DNA of 64,000 nt from Tenacibaculum larymnensis (GTDB taxonomy: Bacteria; Bacteroidota; Bacteroidia; Flavobacteriales; Flavobacteriaceae), in NCBI RefSeq assembly GCF_028829235.1, contig NZ_JAIWJY010000006.1, positions 178,371 through 242,370 of the forward strand, written 5' to 3'. The notes beneath the pieces are model-generated. The model did not search any database. It was given only the letters and a program-made list of their open reading frames with translations, and had not been told where the DNA came from. Positions 54,310 to 63,105 of this stretch are shown one piece after another; position 1 is the stretch's first letter, and each line of letters opens with the position of its first letter. A program made the position numbers and the translations under genes.

Positions 54310-54317
54310 TATATTTG
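54310..54317 (+). promoter_or_regulatory. Candidate -7 element of the MarR/beta-oxidation operon
   Basis: TATATTTG matches TAnnTTTG only 7 nt before the ATG at 54324, so the transcript would be nearly leaderless. Confidence 0.5.
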
Positions 54318-54323
54318 GCATCC

Positions 54324-54785
54324 ATGGACAAGGATAAATCAATAGATCACCAATTAAGAGCCACGTGGCAAGCCGTTGCAAAAATGTACAACGAGCAAGC
54401 TGCAAAGCACGATAGCACAATGGCCACGGCTTTTGCTTTATTGAATATCGATTCTGAAAACGGTACCCCTTCAACTGCATTGGGTCCGTTAATGGGAATG
54501 GAACCTACAAGTCTTTCTCGTTTATTAAAAACTATGGAAGATAAGGGAGTTATATGTCGCGAGAAAAATCCAAATGATGGTAGAAGCGTTATTTTAAAAC
54601 TTACCGAATACGGTAAAGAAATGCGCGAAGTTTCAAAAGGACACGTATACCAATTCAATAATAAAGTAAGAGAACATATTACTGAAGAAGAGCTAGATAG
54701 CTTTTTTAAAGTAACAACAACAATAAACAAACTAATTACAGATAAGTTAATATACGAAGACGATATTGACAATAAAGCTGTATAA
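54324..54785 (+). CDS. MarR-family repressor
   Basis: 153 residues from the ATG (a TTG at 54315 lies inside the -7 element and is rejected). Winged helix with ALGPLMGMEPTSLSRLLKTM and the wing KNPNDGRSVILKLTEYG. Seventeen nt ahead of the beta-oxidation genes, which it probably represses until an acyl-CoA-like ligand is bound. Confidence 0.88.
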   Translation: MDKDKSIDHQLRATWQAVAKMYNEQAAKHDSTMATAFALLNIDSENGTPSTALGPLMGMEPTSLSRLLKTMEDKGVICREKNPNDGRSVILKLTEYGKEMREVSKGHVYQFNNKVREHITEEELDSFFKVTTTINKLITDKLIYEDDIDNKAV

Positions 54786-54802
54786 AACAAACCAACAAAC
54801 AA

Positions 54803-57208
54803 ATGGCAAGAAGAATTAAAAAAGTAGCAATTATCGGTTCTGGTATCATGGGATCAGGTATTGCATGTCATTTTGCTAACATTGGCGTTGAAGTATTGCT
54901 TTTGGACATCGTTCCAAGAGAGCTTAACGACAAAGAAAAAGCAAAAGGATTAACCTTAGAAGACAAAGTAGTTCGTAACCGTTTGGTAAATGATGCTTTG
55001 ACTGCTTCGTTAAAATCGAAACCATCACCTATCTACAATAAAAAATTTGCAGATAGAATTACTACCGGAAACCTTGAAGACGATTTACACAAAGTAAAAG
55101 ATGTAGATTGGATTATGGAAGTAGTTGTTGAACGCTTAGATATTAAACAAAGTGTTTTTGAACAAGTTGAAAAATACCGTACACCGGGTACAATTATTTC
55201 TACCAACACTTCGGGTATTCCTATTAAGTTTATGAACGAAGGACGTAGTGAAGATTTTCGTAAGCACTTTGCGGTAACTCACTTTTTTAACCCTCCTCGT
55301 TATTTAAAATTATTTGAAGTTGTTCCAGGACCAGACTGTAAACAAGAAGTTACTGACTTCTTAATGGATTATGGTTCTAAATTCTTAGGAAAAACTTCAG
55401 TACTAGCAAAAGATACACCAGCATTTATTGGTAACCGTATTGGTATCTTCGGAATCCAATCTTTATTTCACCAAGTAAAAGAATTAGGGTTAACAGTTGA
55501 AGAAGTTGATAAATTAACTGGTCCTGTTATTGGACGACCAAAATCAGCTACTTTCCGTACTGTTGATGTTGTTGGATTAGATACTTTAGTACATGTTGCT
55601 AACGGAATCTACGAAAACTGTCCTAACGACGAAGCTCACGACTTATTTAAGTTGCCTGATTTCATCAACACAATGATGGAAAATAAGTGGTTAGGTAACA
55701 AAACCAAGCAAGGTTTTTACAAAAAAACAACCAATGCTGAAGGAAAGCGTGAAATTTTAGCGTTAGACTTAGATACGATGGAATACCGTCCGTCTAAAAA
55801 AGCAAAATTCGCTACGTTAGAATTAACAAAAACAATCGATAAGCCAATTGACCGATTCAAAGTGTTAGTTGGTGGAAAAGATAAAGCGGGAGAATTTTAC
55901 CGTAAGAACTTCGCAGCAATGTTTGCGTACGTTCAAAATAGAATTCCAGAAATTTCTGATGAATTATACAGAATTGACGATGCTATGAAAGCAGGTTTCG
56001 GATGGGAAAATGGTCCTTTCGAAATTTGGGATGCTGTAGGAGTTGAAAAAGGTATCGAATTAATGAAAGCTGAAGGAAAAGAACCAGCTGCTTGGGTAAC
56101 AGAAATGTTAGCTAAAGGAGAAAAATCTTTCTATACAGTTAAAGACGGTGCAACATATTACTACGATGTACCTGCAAAAGCACAAGTTAAAAAACCAGGA
56201 CAAGATTCATTTATCATCTTAGATAACATTCGTAAAACTACTGAGGTATTTAAAAACTCTGGAGTTGTTATTGAAGATTTAGGAGATGGAATCTTAAACT
56301 GTGAATTCCAGTCTAAAATGAACACTATTGGTGGTGATGTTTTAGCAGGATTAAATAAAGCAGTTGATTTAGCTGAAAAAGACTTCCAAGGATTAGTTAT
56401 TGGTAACCAAGCTGCAAACTTCTCAGTAGGTGCCAACATTGGAATGATTTTTATGATGGCTGTTGAGCAAGAGTATGATGAATTAAACATGGCTATCAAG
56501 TATTTCCAAGATACCATGATGCGTATGCGTTACTCTGCAATTCCAACTATTGCTGCTCCTCACGGAATGGCGTTAGGTGGTGGATGTGAGTTATCATTAC
56601 ACGCTGATAAAGTAGTTGCTGCTGCTGAAACCTACATCGGATTAGTAGAGTTTGGAGTTGGAGTAATTCCTGGTGGTGGTGGATCTAAAGAAATGGCTTT
56701 AAGAGCTCAGGACTTATTCCACACTGGCGATGTTCAATTAAACGTATTACAAGAGCACTTCTTAACTATTGGTATGGCTAAAGTTGCAACTTCTGCTTAT
56801 GAAGCATACGACTTAAACTTACTACAAAAAGGAAAAGACGTTGTGGTTGTAAACAAAGACCGCCAGATAGCAGAAGCTAAAAAACACGCTGTGTTGTTAG
56901 CAGAAGCAGGTTATACACAACCAGCAAAACGTAAAGATGTTTTAGTATTAGGTAAGCAAGCCTTAGGTATGTTCTTAGTAGGAACAGACTCTATGGAAGC
57001 TTCTAAATATATTTCTGAACACGATCAGAAAATTGCAAACAAACTAGCCTATGTAATGGCTGGAGGAGATTTATCAGAACCAACAAAAGTTACTGAGCAG
57101 TATTTATTAGACCTTGAACGTGAAGCTTTCTTAAGTTTAACTACAGAACGTAAAACGTTAGAGCGTATTCAGCATATGTTAAAAACTGGTAAACCTTTAC
57201 GTAATTAA
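54803..57208 (+). CDS. 3-hydroxyacyl-CoA dehydrogenase / enoyl-CoA hydratase fusion
   Basis: 801 residues. Residues 1-310 are the NAD-binding and C-terminal 3HCDH domains (VAIIGSGIMGSGIACHF at 9-25), followed by a second 3HCDH-like helical domain; from about 480 a crotonase fold with the oxyanion/Glu region HGMALGGGCELSLHAD and YIGLVEFGVGVIPGGGG. The domain order is opposite to E. coli FadB. Catalyses hydration and oxidation steps of fatty-acid beta-oxidation. Confidence 0.93.
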   Translation: MARRIKKVAIIGSGIMGSGIACHFANIGVEVLLLDIVPRELNDKEKAKGLTLEDKVVRNRLVNDALTASLKSKPSPIYNKKFADRITTGNLEDDLHKVKDVDWIMEVVVERLDIKQSVFEQVEKYRTPGTIISTNTSGIPIKFMNEGRSEDFRKHFAVTHFFNPPRYLKLFEVVPGPDCKQEVTDFLMDYGSKFLGKTSVLAKDTPAFIGNRIGIFGIQSLFHQVKELGLTVEEVDKLTGPVIGRPKSATFRTVDVVGLDTLVHVANGIYENCPNDEAHDLFKLPDFINTMMENKWLGNKTKQGFYKKTTNAEGKREILALDLDTMEYRPSKKAKFATLELTKTIDKPIDRFKVLVGGKDKAGEFYRKNFAAMFAYVQNRIPEISDELYRIDDAMKAGFGWENGPFEIWDAVGVEKGIELMKAEGKEPAAWVTEMLAKGEKSFYTVKDGATYYYDVPAKAQVKKPGQDSFIILDNIRKTTEVFKNSGVVIEDLGDGILNCEFQSKMNTIGGDVLAGLNKAVDLAEKDFQGLVIGNQAANFSVGANIGMIFMMAVEQEYDELNMAIKYFQDTMMRMRYSAIPTIAAPHGMALGGGCELSLHADKVVAAAETYIGLVEFGVGVIPGGGGSKEMALRAQDLFHTGDVQLNVLQEHFLTIGMAKVATSAYEAYDLNLLQKGKDVVVVNKDRQIAEAKKHAVLLAEAGYTQPAKRKDVLVLGKQALGMFLVGTDSMEASKYISEHDQKIANKLAYVMAGGDLSEPTKVTEQYLLDLEREAFLSLTTERKTLERIQHMLKTGKPLRN

Positions 57209-57217
57209 AATTACTAT

Positions 57218-57273
57218 GCTATTAGCCTCTAGCTGTTAGCAAATAGCTAAAAGCCAATAGCCAAAAGCAAGAA
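57218..57273 (+). repeat. Degenerate 14-bp tandem repeat, four units
   Basis: Units at 57218, 57232, 57246 and 57260: GCTATTAGCCTCTA, GCTGTTAGCAAATA, GCTAAAAGCCAATA, GCCAAAAGCAAGAA. Fills nearly all of the 68-nt gap between the fusion gene and the thiolase gene. Confidence 0.7.
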
Positions 57274-57276
57274 AAT

Positions 57277-58467
57277 ATGAAAACAGCATATATAGTAAAA
57301 GGATATAGAACCGCCGTAGGGAAATCTAAAAAAGGTGTGTTCAGATTTAAAAGAGCTGACGAATTAGCTGCTGAAACCATCAAATATATGATGGGTAAGT
57401 TGCCAGAATTCGATGTAAAGCGTATCGACGATGTTATTGTTGGTAACGCAATGCCAGAAGGTTCTCAAGGGTTAAACATGGCAAGAATTATTTCGTTAAT
57501 CGGATTAGATTCTGTAGATGTTCCTGGAGTTACCGTAAACCGTTTCTGTTCATCAGGATTAGAAACTATTGGTATGGCTGTAGCAAAAATTCAATCTGGA
57601 ATGGCAGAATGTATTATTGCTGGTGGAGCAGAAAGTATGAGTTCTGTACCAATGACAGGTTTTAAACCAGAATTAAACTACGATATCGTAAATGCAGGTC
57701 ACGAAGATTACTATTGGGGAATGGGTAATACTGCAGAAGCAGTAGCTCAACAATACAATGTATCTCGTGCAGATCAAGATCAATTTGCATACGAATCGCA
57801 CATGAAAGCTTTAAAAGCGTTAGATAGTGATCGTTTTCAAGATCAAATAGCTCCAATCGATGTAGAAGAAACTTACATTGATGAAAACGGAAAACGTGCA
57901 ACAAGAAATTACACAGTTACTAAAGACGAAGGTCCACGTCGTGGAACTAGCGTAGAAGCTTTAGCTAAATTACGTCCAGTATTTGCGGCTAATGGTTCTG
58001 TTACCGCTGGTAACTCATCACAAACAAGTGATGGTGCTGCATTCGTAATGGTAATGAGTGAAGATATGGTAAAAGAGTTAGGTATTCAACCAGAAGCTCG
58101 TTTGGTAAGTTATGCAGCAGCAGGAGTACCACCTCGTATTATGGGAATTGGTCCTGTAGCAGCTATTCCAAAAGCATTAAAACAAGCAGGTTTACAACAA
58201 AGTGATATTGAATTAATTGAGCTAAACGAAGCGTTTGCTTCACAATCGTTAGCAGTTATTCGCGAATTAGGTTTAAATCCGGATATCGTTAACGTAAATG
58301 GTGGAGCAATTGCTTTAGGTCACCCATTAGGATGTACTGGAGGTAAACTATCTGTTCAGTTATTTGATGAAATGCGTAAGCGTAGCATGAATGGTAAATA
58401 CGGAATGGTAACCATGTGTGTAGGTACTGGTCAAGGTGCTGCTGGTATTTTTGAATTCCTAAATTAA
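57277..58467 (+). CDS. Acetyl-CoA C-acyltransferase (thiolase)
   Basis: 396 residues. Nucleophile Cys91 in NRFCSSGLET, GGAIALGHPLGCTG with the catalytic His, and the second Cys in MCVGTGQGAAG. Final, thiolytic step of beta-oxidation, working with the upstream fusion enzyme. Confidence 0.95.
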   Translation: MKTAYIVKGYRTAVGKSKKGVFRFKRADELAAETIKYMMGKLPEFDVKRIDDVIVGNAMPEGSQGLNMARIISLIGLDSVDVPGVTVNRFCSSGLETIGMAVAKIQSGMAECIIAGGAESMSSVPMTGFKPELNYDIVNAGHEDYYWGMGNTAEAVAQQYNVSRADQDQFAYESHMKALKALDSDRFQDQIAPIDVEETYIDENGKRATRNYTVTKDEGPRRGTSVEALAKLRPVFAANGSVTAGNSSQTSDGAAFVMVMSEDMVKELGIQPEARLVSYAAAGVPPRIMGIGPVAAIPKALKQAGLQQSDIELIELNEAFASQSLAVIRELGLNPDIVNVNGGAIALGHPLGCTGGKLSVQLFDEMRKRSMNGKYGMVTMCVGTGQGAAGIFEFLN

Positions 58468-58499
58468 GAAACAAGACTATTAGAATCAAGAAACAAGAC
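58466..58499 (+). repeat. Left flank repeat of the four-helix-bundle gene
   Basis: AAGAAACAAGAC occurs twice (58466-58477 and 58488-58499). The second copy with its upstream AGAATC is partly the reverse complement of the sequence at 58851-58877. Confidence 0.6.
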
Positions 58500-58500
58500 G

Positions 58501-58857
58501 ATGCACAATTTCAAAAAATTAAAAATTTGGACTGAAAGCATGAATTTAGTTTCTGATTCTTATAAATTAACTAGAACCTTTCCAGACTTTGAAAAGTTTG
58601 GCTTGGTTTCTCAGATGAATAGATGTGCTGTTTCTATTCCTTCTAACATAGCTGAGGGTTCAAGTAAAAGCACTAACAAACATTTTAATAAATATTTAGA
58701 AGATAGCTTAGGTTCTTCATTTGAATGGGAAACACAATTAATTATTGCTTTTAATGAAAGCTACCTATCTGAAGAAAAGTTTAAAGAATTAGAACAAAAA
58801 ATTAAGTCAATACAAAAAATGATTTCAAGTTTCCAATCTGGTCTGAATAAGTCTTGA
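58501..58857 (+). CDS. Four-helix-bundle protein (23S rRNA intervening-sequence type)
   Basis: 118 residues. NFKKLKIWTESMNLVSDSYKLTR..., QMNRCAVSIPSNIAEGSSKS and ETQLIIAFNESYLSEEKF are hallmarks of the S23/IVS four-helix-bundle family. The family was first seen inside intervening sequences of 23S rRNA; its function is unclear. Here it sits between thiolase and acyl-CoA dehydrogenase genes and is bordered by inverted AAGAC-type repeats, as if inserted as a unit into the operon. Confidence 0.9.
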   Translation: MHNFKKLKIWTESMNLVSDSYKLTRTFPDFEKFGLVSQMNRCAVSIPSNIAEGSSKSTNKHFNKYLEDSLGSSFEWETQLIIAFNESYLSEEKFKELEQKIKSIQKMISSFQSGLNKS

Positions 58858-58877
58858 CTCTTGGCTCTTGAATCTTA
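58851..58877 (-). repeat. Right flank repeat of the four-helix-bundle gene
   Basis: GTCTTGACTCTTGGCTCTTG then AATCTTA; its reverse complement (TAAGATTCAAGAGCCAAGAG...) matches the left flank in 14 of 18 positions. It overlaps the last codons and stop of the gene. Confidence 0.6.
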
Positions 58878-58891
58878 AAATCTAATATACT

Positions 58892-60700
58892 ATGTCAGAA
58901 TTAAATAAAGATCTTTTACGCGGAGGGCAATTCTTAGTAAAAGAAACAAAATGCGAAGATATATTTACTCCTGAAGATTTTTCAGAAGAACAAACAATGA
59001 TGCGTGATGCGGTTAAAGAATTTAACGACCGTGAAATCATTCCTCATAAAGCTCGTTTCGAGGCAAAAGATTATGCACTTACCGAAGAAACTATGCGTAA
59101 AGCTGGTGAATTAGGATTCTTAGGTGTGGCTGTTCCTGAAGCTTATGGCGGATTAGGAATGGGATTCGTTTCTACGATGTTAACATGTGATTACATTTCA
59201 AGTGGAACCGGATCTTTTAGTACTGCTTTTGGTGCACACACAGGTATTGGTACAATGCCAATTACTTTATACGGTACTGAAGAGCAAAAGCAAAAATACG
59301 TTCCTGCGTTGGCAATGGGAGAGCGTTTTGGAGCTTACTGTTTAACTGAACCAGGAGCAGGATCGGATGCGAACTCAGGTAAAACTACTGCTGAGTTAAC
59401 TGAAGACGGAAAGCACTACAAAATTAACGGACAAAAAATGTGGATTTCGAATGCAGGTTTTGCTGAAATCTTCATCGTTTTTGCTCGTATAGAAGACGAT
59501 AAAAACATTACTGGTTTTATCTTAGAATATGATAAAAACAATCCTAACGGAGTAACTTTAGGAGAAGAAGAACACAAATTAGGTATTCGTGCATCATCTA
59601 CTCGTCAGGTATTTTTCAACGATACATTAATTCCTGTTGAAAACATGTTATCTGTTCGTGGTGGTGGATTCAAAATTGCAATGAACGCCTTAAACGTTGG
59701 TCGTATCAAATTAGCTGGTGCTTGTTTAGATTCTCAAAGAAGAATTATTAGCCATGCTGTAAACTATGCTAACGAGCGTAAGCAATTTAAAACTCCTATT
59801 GCTGAATTTGGAGCTATTAAAATGAAGTTAGCTGAAATGGCTACTAATGCTTATGTTGGTGAGTCTGCATCATACAGAGCAGCTAAAAATATTGAAGACA
59901 GAATCGCGATTCGTGAATCTGAAGGAAACTCTCATCAAGAAGCAGAATTAAAAGGTGTAGAAGAATATGCTATTGAATGTTCAATCTTAAAAGTAGCTGT
60001 TTCTGAAGACGTACAAAACTGTGCTGATGAAGGAATCCAAATTTACGGAGGTATGGGATTCTCTGAAGAAACTCCTATGGAGTCTGCTTGGAGAGATGCT
60101 CGTATTGCTCGTATTTACGAAGGAACTAACGAAATTAACCGTTTATTATCGGTAGGAATGTTAGTAAAGAAAGCAATGAAAGGTCATGTAGATTTATTAA
60201 ATCCTGCAATGGCAGTTCAAAACGAATTAATGGGAATTCCTTCTTTCGATACTCCAGATTATTCTGAATTATTCTCAGAAGAAAAAGAAATCCTTGCTAA
60301 ACTTAAGAAAGTATTCTTAATGGTTGCAGGAGCTGCTTTACAAAAATTTGGACCTGAGTTAGAACAACACCAACAGTTATTAACGGCTGCTTCTAATATT
60401 TTAATTGAAATATACATGGCAGAGTCTGGAATTTTAAGAACTGAAAAGAACGCGAAACGTTTTGGTGAAGATGCTCAAAAAGAACAGATTGCTATGGCTA
60501 AGTTATACTTATACAATGCCGTAGAAACTATTACTAAAAGCGCAAGAGAAGGAATTATTTCTTTCGCTGAAGGTGATGAGCAACGTATGATGTTAATGGG
60601 ACTTAAGCGTTTTACAAAATACGCAAACTACCCTAACGTAGTTGAGTTACGTGACACAATCGCAGAAAAATTAAAAGCAGAAAATAAGTACTGCTTCTAA
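58892..60700 (+). CDS. Acyl-CoA dehydrogenase
   Basis: 602 residues: FAD-binding segments YCLTEPGAGSDANSGK and WISNAGFAEIFIVFARI, the catalytic Glu region ARIYEGTNEINRLL near 420, plus a C-terminal extension of about 150 residues typical of the Bacteroidota form. First, oxidative step of beta-oxidation; last gene of the operon. Confidence 0.94.
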   Translation: MSELNKDLLRGGQFLVKETKCEDIFTPEDFSEEQTMMRDAVKEFNDREIIPHKARFEAKDYALTEETMRKAGELGFLGVAVPEAYGGLGMGFVSTMLTCDYISSGTGSFSTAFGAHTGIGTMPITLYGTEEQKQKYVPALAMGERFGAYCLTEPGAGSDANSGKTTAELTEDGKHYKINGQKMWISNAGFAEIFIVFARIEDDKNITGFILEYDKNNPNGVTLGEEEHKLGIRASSTRQVFFNDTLIPVENMLSVRGGGFKIAMNALNVGRIKLAGACLDSQRRIISHAVNYANERKQFKTPIAEFGAIKMKLAEMATNAYVGESASYRAAKNIEDRIAIRESEGNSHQEAELKGVEEYAIECSILKVAVSEDVQNCADEGIQIYGGMGFSEETPMESAWRDARIARIYEGTNEINRLLSVGMLVKKAMKGHVDLLNPAMAVQNELMGIPSFDTPDYSELFSEEKEILAKLKKVFLMVAGAALQKFGPELEQHQQLLTAASNILIEIYMAESGILRTEKNAKRFGEDAQKEQIAMAKLYLYNAVETITKSAREGIISFAEGDEQRMMLMGLKRFTKYANYPNVVELRDTIAEKLKAENKYCF

Positions 60701-60758
60701 AAAAATAGAAAAATTTTCTTCAACTTTTATAGGTTTTAGAATTTAGTTGTTTGTTTAA

Positions 60759-60794
60759 AAGATCGTCAAATTAGTTTTTGGCGGTCTTTTTTTT
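60759..60794 (+). terminator. Terminator of the beta-oxidation operon
   Basis: AAGATCGTCAAA (60759-60770), loop TTAGTT, TTTGGCGGTCTT (60777-60788), with three G-U pairs, then a T run. Confidence 0.85.
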
Positions 60795-60938
60795 ATCCTC
60801 TAAAAAAGCCAAAAAAACCTATACACCACAATATCAACTTTCAAGAAAATCAAGAATCTTAAGGTTTTCTTAAAACGTTTTTTCATATCTTTAATGGTAT
60901 ATTTATTGTTATTTAGAAGCAAAAAAACACAAAATAGC

Positions 60939-61940
60939 ATGATAAAACTTACCAATACAGCACTACTAGGAATGGCTTTTTTAGCTATGGTTAGCTGTAA
61001 AAAAGAAGCGAAAAAAGCAGACACACAAGAAACCGTTAAACAAGAAACAGTAGCTACTATGACTGATGTTACAGGAAACTACGTTTCTTCAGAATATGAA
61101 AAAAGAAACGAAGGATACGATTGGGTTTCTGTTGCTGTAAAACCTGCTGTAAATAATCAATTAAAAATTGTAGTTCGCTCTCGAGCTGATAAGAAAAAAC
61201 CTACCTGTACTTTTGACGCTCTTGCTAAAAAAGCAAATGACAGTACCTACAAAGCTGACATAAATGGTAAGACTGTAGTTTTTTCTTTTAAAAACAAACA
61301 AATTTCTATTGCAACGGCAAACAAAGAAGACAACGGTTTATTAAACTTTTACTGTTCTGGTGGAGGAAGCCTTGCAGGTTCTTACCATAAAATTGAAGGA
61401 GATTTAGACCAAACACAAATAGACAAAACCATTTTTAAGAAGCATTTAACCTTGCAAGGAATTGGTTTTAATATTTCTACTAAAAAAAATGAAGTAGATA
61501 CTGAATTAACGGTTGCTCCGTACGGATTAGAAATTGATAATTCAGCAATTACTCAAAACATTGACGGTAGTGTTGTTGATGCTGAAATTGAAGATTTAAA
61601 CTCAGATGGTTTTCCTGAAGTAGTTATTTATACTCGATCTGATGGAAGCGGAAGCTACGGTAACGTAATTGGATATTCTGTTAATAACGGAAAATCGGTG
61701 AGTCAAATATACTTCCCTCCTATTACTGAAAATAAAAAGTTAAGCGAAGGATACATGGGACACGATGAGTTTACCATTGTTGAAACTACCCTATCTCAAC
61801 GTTTTCCTATTTATACAAAAGAAGATTCTAATGCTAACCCAACAGGAGGCATCAGACAAATTAATTATAAATTGGTTGATGGTGAAGCTTCAAGAAAATT
61901 TGAAATAAAGAACTCAACTGATTTTAACACTAAAGATTAA
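60939..61940 (+). CDS. Lipoprotein of unknown function
   Basis: 333 residues from Met at 60939, chosen because MIKLTNTALLGMAFLAMVSC is a lipoprotein signal; the 15 residues upstream are not. The mature protein has a charged linker, then two beta-rich regions (SSEYEKRNEGYDWVSVAVKP..., SVVDAEIEDLNSDGFPEVVI). The second resembles VCBS/FG-GAP-type surface repeats (DLNSDGFPEVVIYTRSDGSG). No enzyme motif seen. Confidence 0.75.
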   Translation: MIKLTNTALLGMAFLAMVSCKKEAKKADTQETVKQETVATMTDVTGNYVSSEYEKRNEGYDWVSVAVKPAVNNQLKIVVRSRADKKKPTCTFDALAKKANDSTYKADINGKTVVFSFKNKQISIATANKEDNGLLNFYCSGGGSLAGSYHKIEGDLDQTQIDKTIFKKHLTLQGIGFNISTKKNEVDTELTVAPYGLEIDNSAITQNIDGSVVDAEIEDLNSDGFPEVVIYTRSDGSGSYGNVIGYSVNNGKSVSQIYFPPITENKKLSEGYMGHDEFTIVETTLSQRFPIYTKEDSNANPTGGIRQINYKLVDGEASRKFEIKNSTDFNTKD

Positions 61941-61950
61941 ACTATTTATT

Positions 61951-62379
61951 ATGAAAAAACTATCATTTTTATTCGCTACCATTTTACTAATCACAGTTTC
62001 TTGTGCTAAAAAAGATGCTGCTGATCAGATATACAATACCACTTGGGAACTAGAATATATTACTGGACCAAGAATTGCTTTTGATGGATTATACCCTACT
62101 AAAAAACCACAACTTACGTTTGATAAAGAAACAAAAAAAGCTACAGGAAATAACGGTTGTAACGGTTATTCTGCTGAGTTTACGTTAGGTGAAGAAAATG
62201 CTATTTCTTTTGGAGAAGCAGGACCAACTACTATGATGTATTGCGGACAAGGGGAACAAGTATTTTTAAAAACCATTAAAAAAATTAACAAGTATAGCTT
62301 TGACATAGAAGGAAAACTAAACTTATTAATGGACGATGTAACCATGATGCGCTTTAAAAAAGTAACTACTGAAGAATAA
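61951..62379 (+). CDS. META-domain (HslJ-like) lipoprotein
   Basis: 142 residues. Lipoprotein signal ending LLITVSC; META fold NTTWELEYITG...LTFDKETKKATGNNGCNGYSAEF. META proteins in E. coli are heat-induced (HslJ). Ten nt after the preceding lipoprotein gene; likely an operon. Confidence 0.88.
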   Translation: MKKLSFLFATILLITVSCAKKDAADQIYNTTWELEYITGPRIAFDGLYPTKKPQLTFDKETKKATGNNGCNGYSAEFTLGEENAISFGEAGPTTMMYCGQGEQVFLKTIKKINKYSFDIEGKLNLLMDDVTMMRFKKVTTEE

Positions 62380-62421
62380 TTCACAATAGTTGTTACTTTA
62401 AACGAATTAATAACTTAGGGG

Positions 62422-62476
62422 AAACCTCATACTATATAACCTTTTTTTGGTTTGTTAGTATGAGGTTTATTTTTTA
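62422..62476 (+). terminator. Terminator of the lipoprotein pair
   Basis: AAACCTCATACTA (62422-62434) and TAGTATGAGGTTT (62456-62468), then ATTTTTTAC. Confidence 0.8.
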
Positions 62477-62515
62477 CTACCAAAGGCAACATCCGCTAAT
62501 AAGTATACAGTTTCA

Positions 62516-62900
62516 GCGACCCGTGCCGTAGTGTCTGCGGAGCATGCCGTGATATTAGCGACCCGTGCCGCGGTGTCTGCGGAGCATGCCGTGATATTAG
62601 CGACCCATGCCGCGGTATCTGCGGAGCATGCCGTGATATCAGCGACCCATGCCACGGTGTCTGCGGAGCATGCCGTGATATCAGCGACCCGTGCCGCGGT
62701 ATCTTCGGAGCCCGCCGTGATATTAGCGACCCATGCCGCGGTGTCTTCGGAGCATGCCGTGATATCAGCGACCCGTGCCATGGTATCTGCGGAGCATGCC
62801 GTGATATTAGCGACCCGTGCCGCGGTGTCTGCGGAGCATGTCGTGATATTAGTGACCCGTGCCGCGGTGTCTGCGGAGCATGCCGTGATATTAGCGACCC
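62516..62900. repeat. GC-rich 42-bp minisatellite, nine units plus a stub
   Basis: Units start GCGACCC at 62516, 62558, 62600, 62642, 62684, 62726, 62768, 62810 and 62852; a 7-nt stub is at 62894. Each has GCCGCGGTGTCTGCGGAGCA, GCATGC and GATATTA or GATATCA, with a few substitutions; a site read as CCGCGG in most units is CCGTAG, CCACGG or CCATGG in others. Far richer in G+C than the rest of the window. 42 is divisible by three and the unit has no stop in several frames, so long open frames on both strands are expected by chance. Lies in the 726-nt stretch between the META gene and the AbiTii gene; the rest of that stretch is AT-rich with nothing recognised. Confidence 0.93.
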
Positions 62901-63078
62901 CGTAACCTTTAATGACACATAAAACATCTTTTATTCCCTAAATAGCTGAGCTTATGGGATTCCGTAAGAGAATTAAATTATTATTAGTAAGTTCGTTAAA
63001 GTATAAGCAAACATAAAATACAATCATAAACCTACAAAAATGGGTGTATAACGATGTATTTTACATGTATATAAACAA

Positions 63079-63087
63079 GTTGTGTGC
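63079..63087 (+). repeat. Left border repeat of the AbiTii gene
   Basis: GTTGTGTGC, the reverse complement of GCACACAAC at 63986-63994 on the far side of the gene. Confidence 0.4.
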
Positions 63088-63105
63088 AAGCTAAACTAAC
63101 CTATA

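Noticed and set aside
54347..54802. Long open frame antisense to the MarR gene
   Set aside because: It covers the MarR gene completely, has no recognisable domain and reads as a shadow; the same applies to the antisense frames over the symporter, E1 and fusion-enzyme genes.
62516..62900. CRISPR array
   Set aside because: Units are continuous and nearly identical, with no unique spacers and no cas genes.
62467..62927. Coding regions within the minisatellite on both strands
   Set aside because: A 42-bp unit without stops opens several frames on both strands at once, codons are unlike the rest of the window, and no convincing start region precedes any of them.
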